Positions 6,869 through 8,642 of a stretch of 8,642 bases of DNA are shown here, one piece after another. Both the position numbers and the translations under genes were made by a program. The stretch is from Bacteroidales bacterium UBA3684 (lineage in GTDB: Bacteria; Bacteroidota; Bacteroidia; Bacteroidales; P3). The DNA lies in the NCBI GenBank assembly GCA_002372855.1, contig DFIZ01000010.1:6388-15029 (forward strand), given 5' to 3'. The notes under the pieces are model-generated. The model was not told the DNA's origin. It searched no databases and was given only the letters and a program-made list of their open reading frames with translations. Numbering within the stretch: the stretch's first letter is position 1; each line of letters opens with the position of its first letter.

Positions 6869-7993
6869 TTAATTGAGTGAGTCGATGGCAGCGGTCATCT
6901 TGTCCCAGGCGTATTTCTTCTTCTCCTCGCGGACGCCCTCGGTGAGGCGCTGCTGCCAATCTTCCTCGAAATAACGCACTATCGCGTCGGCAATCTCCTG
7001 CGAATCAGGCTTGACAACGAAACCGGCCTTGCCGTCGGGCACTATCTCCGGCAGGCCGCCCACGTTGGTCACCACCATGGGCTTCTCGAAGTGGTAAGCA
7101 ATCTGACTCACACCGCTTTGCGTGGCGTTTTTGTACGGCTGCACCACCAGGTCGGCGGCGCAGAAGTAGCGGTTCACCTCGTGGTCGGGGATGAACTCGG
7201 TGTGCAGCACCACGCGGTCGCCGATGTCGTGGCGGCTGATCTGCTCCTGGTAAGGCTTGGGGTCGCCATAGAACTCGCCCGCCACAATGAGCTTGACGCC
7301 AAGCTTTTCCATCCGCTCGTCGGCCATGGCATCGAGCAGTAAATCAAGCCCTTTGTACTCGCGGATAAAGCCGAAGAAGAGCACGTAGCGCTGGTTCTCG
7401 CGCAGGCCGATGAGGTCGAGGGCCTCCTTGCGGCCGAGGGTGGCGCCGTAGTGGTCGTAGAGGGGGTGCGGACTGAACGTGCGCGGTTTCAAACCCTTGG
7501 GGTCGAAGACATTGAGGTCGTCCAGCACCGAGCGGCTGAGGGTGATGAAAGCGTCGTTGGAACCCACGAAATAGCGCGAGAAGAGTTTGTCGCCGGGACG
7601 GTGCTCGTGGGGGATGAGGTTGTGCAGGATGGAGACGCGGCGCATCCCCTTGCGTTTGGCGCGGCGCAGGGCGGTGCCCATGGCCGGGGCCATGAAGGGC
7701 AGCCAGAAGGCCGAAAGCACCAGGTCGGGACGCTGGCGGCGGATGTAGCGCCCCGTGCTCAGCCAGCTGAAGGGGTTGATAGAGTTCAGCTTACGTGTGA
7801 TCTTCAACCCCTCGGGGGCGGGGTCGGTGCTGTACTGCGTGGTGCCGGGGAAGAGGAACGACGGATACTGCAGCGTGAAGGTGACCACCTCCACCTCGTG
7901 CCCCTCGGCCTGATACTGCCGGGCCAAACGCTCGTTGAATGCCGCAATGCCGCCACGGTAGGGCCAGGCGGGGCCCAATATGATGACTTTCAT
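6869..7993 (-). CDS. Glycosyltransferase family 4-like protein
   Basis: This is a cytosolic GT-B fold glycosyltransferase of 374 residues, probably acting on a cell-surface glycan or lipid; donor and acceptor cannot be told. The N-terminal domain opens with GPAWPYRGGIAAFNERLA (7-24), typical of GT4 acceptor-binding domains. The C-terminal domain starts near 200, with FFGFIREYKGLDLLLDAM (206-223), IVAGEFYG (236-243), CAADLVVQPY (278-287) and NVGGLPEIV (310-318), ending in a long charged helix. Where canonical GT4 enzymes carry the EX7E donor site, this one reads TQSGVSQIAY (291-300), so the first glutamate is Q292. Most of the gene is GC-rich like its neighbours. It starts 39 nt after the TonB-domain gene on the same strand and is probably co-transcribed with it, ending at the shared terminator. 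Confidence 0.9.
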   Translation of the reverse strand: MKVIILGPAWPYRGGIAAFNERLARQYQAEGHEVEVVTFTLQYPSFLFPGTTQYSTDPAPEGLKITRKLNSINPFSWLSTGRYIRRQRPDLVLSAFWLPFMAPAMGTALRRAKRKGMRRVSILHNLIPHEHRPGDKLFSRYFVGSNDAFITLSRSVLDDLNVFDPKGLKPRTFSPHPLYDHYGATLGRKEALDLIGLRENQRYVLFFGFIREYKGLDLLLDAMADERMEKLGVKLIVAGEFYGDPKPYQEQISRHDIGDRVVLHTEFIPDHEVNRYFCAADLVVQPYKNATQSGVSQIAYHFEKPMVVTNVGGLPEIVPDGKAGFVVKPDSQEIADAIVRYFEEDWQQRLTEGVREEKKKYAWDKMTAAIDSLN

Positions 7994-8032
7994 GATTTCT
8001 TTAGTGTTTGATTGAATGATAGTTCTGTTGCT

Positions 8033-8464
8033 TTATTTCAAGTTGAAGTTGATGGGCAGGTGGAATTGCACACGCACCGGCTTGCCTTCCTGGCGGCCGG
8101 GTTCCCACTTGGGCATCAGCTTCACCACCCGCAGGGCTTCCTCGTCGAAGGCGGGATGCAGCTTGCGCACCACCTTGGCGTCGCTTACCGTGCCGTCCTT
8201 CTCGATGACGAAACTGACAATTATCTTGCCGCTGACGCAGTCGTCCGGGCCTCCTGGATACTTGATGTTGGCCGCCAGAAACTGGTACAGCGCCTCCATG
8301 CCGCCCGGGTACTCCGGCATCTGCTCCACGATGGTGAAAATGGTGTTGTCGTCTGCCTGCTCCTGGGCTGTCTGCTGGCGGGGTGCCTGGGTTTTCTGCG
8401 GCGTCTGCGCTGCCGCCAAAAGGCTCATCGTCAGCGCTATGGTCAAAAATATGGGTCTTTTCAT
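8033..8464 (-). CDS. Secreted TonB C-terminal-domain protein
   Basis: The protein has 143 residues. The N-terminus MKRPIFLTIALTMSLLAAAQ reads as a Sec signal peptide, probably cut near A19/Q20. A Q-rich linker (20-40) follows, then a complete TonB C-terminal domain (about 46-143) with EYPGGMEALYQFLAANIKYP, GKIIVSFVIEKDGTVSDAKV, MPKWEPG and LPINF. Unlike true TonB it has no retained membrane anchor or long proline-rich spacer, so it may be a periplasmic protein rather than an energy transducer; such short TonB_C proteins are common in Bacteroidota and mostly uncharacterised. The frame stays open upstream to an ATG at 8545, but the signal peptide fixes the start at 8464. The glycosyltransferase follows 39 nt downstream. 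No clear TAnnTTTG promoter was found upstream. Confidence 0.9.
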   Translation of the reverse strand: MKRPIFLTIALTMSLLAAAQTPQKTQAPRQQTAQEQADDNTIFTIVEQMPEYPGGMEALYQFLAANIKYPGGPDDCVSGKIIVSFVIEKDGTVSDAKVVRKLHPAFDEEALRVVKLMPKWEPGRQEGKPVRVQFHLPINFNLK

Positions 8465-8530
8465 GTCGGATTGTTTTTGTTCTGTTAACGCGCCTTTGCT
8501 CGTTTTATTGTGCGCCGTGCGCAATAATTT

Positions 8531-8614
8531 GCAGGGCTCCGCCATGGGTCCGACACCTACCCGATTCGGCCCTTCTTATATAGTTCCTATATACTTCTCA
8601 TATACTTCTTATAT
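8531..8614 (-). repeat. Composite repeat element, right (inverted) copy
   Basis: Read on the minus strand, this holds four 11-bp units, ATATAAGAAGT (8614-8604), ATATGAGAAGT (8603-8593), ATATAGGAACT (8592-8582) and ATATAAGAAGG (8581-8571). GCCGAATCGGG (8570-8560), GGTGTCGG and CCATGGCGGAGCCCTGC (8547-8531) follow. Array phase, the AGG-GCCGAAT junction and the order of GC-rich blocks match the left element at 1-142. It points toward the TonB-domain gene, ending about 66 nt before its ATG, just as the left copy points toward the first gene of the + operon. Confidence 0.8.
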
Positions 8615-8642
8615 CACCTATATAAGAAGTATATGAGAAGTA
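8592..8642. repeat. Perfect 23-bp palindrome at the right edge of the window
   Basis: The arm at 8592-8614 is the exact reverse complement of 8620-8642, with a 5-nt spacer CACCT. The right arm consists of 11-bp units in + orientation, ATATAAGAAGT (8620-8630) and ATATGAGAAGT (8631-8641), so two arrays lie head to head. The palindrome may extend past the window. It could mark a divergent second element, or a foldback artefact at a contig end. Confidence 0.85.

Noticed and set aside
7451..8011. 186-codon + strand frame opposite the glycosyltransferase
   Set aside because: It has no motifs and mirrors the minus-strand gene; it is an antisense artefact.
8465..8545. 27-residue N-terminal extension of the TonB-domain protein starting at 8545
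   Set aside because: The extension would bury the signal peptide, and its ATG lies inside the repeat element.

Overview
This window looks like chromosomal DNA of a GC-rich member of the Bacteroidota, most likely Bacteroidales. The evidence is the protein make-up: a short secreted protein with a TonB C-terminal domain and its YPGG...KYP signature, a LolA-like periplasmic carrier, and a YitT protein with a DUF2179 tail. Genes also mostly lack Shine-Dalgarno sequences, and one candidate promoter has the spacing of the Bacteroidota TTTG / TAnnTTTG type. I cannot name a genus. Every coding gene belongs to a recognisable family; no phage, transposase, CRISPR, rRNA or tRNA was seen.

Layout. Positions 1-211 are non-coding: an 11-bp-period tandem repeat, a GC-rich arm, a T10 tract and an AT-rich promoter-like stretch. 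Positions 212-6742 hold eight tightly packed + strand genes: a YggS-type PLP protein, a YitT/DUF2179 membrane protein, ribulose-phosphate 3-epimerase, an RlmI-like 23S rRNA methyltransferase, GTP cyclohydrolase I, a LolA-like chaperone, TsaB (tRNA t6A synthesis) and a DppB-type ABC permease. Gaps are -4 to +44 nt, with two ATGA stop/start overlaps, so this is probably one operon or two. Positions 6743-6868 are a convergent intergenic region with a perfect 12-bp hairpin terminator flanked by 9-bp repeats. Positions 6869-8464 hold two minus-strand genes, a secreted TonB-domain protein followed by a GT4-like glycosyltransferase. Positions 8465-8642 are non-coding and carry a second, inverted copy of the repeat element, ending in a 23-bp perfect palindrome.

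The + operon mixes unrelated housekeeping jobs. Several concern translation or cofactors: RlmI modifies rRNA, TsaB modifies tRNA, FolE makes the precursor of folate and of queuosine-type bases, and YggS keeps PLP balance. LolA, the permease, TonB_C and the glycosyltransferase concern the cell envelope.

The most unusual thing here is not a gene. It is a composite non-coding element present once at each end of the window in inverted orientation: four 11-bp units (ATATRRGAASK), then GCCGAAT, then a GC-rich arm with CC(A/G)TGGCGGA...GCCCTG. Each copy lies just upstream of the first gene of a transcription unit and points into it. It may be a dispersed genomic repeat family or an operon-leader/architectural element. 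If this window is a complete assembly contig, such repeats could also explain why it ends where it does.
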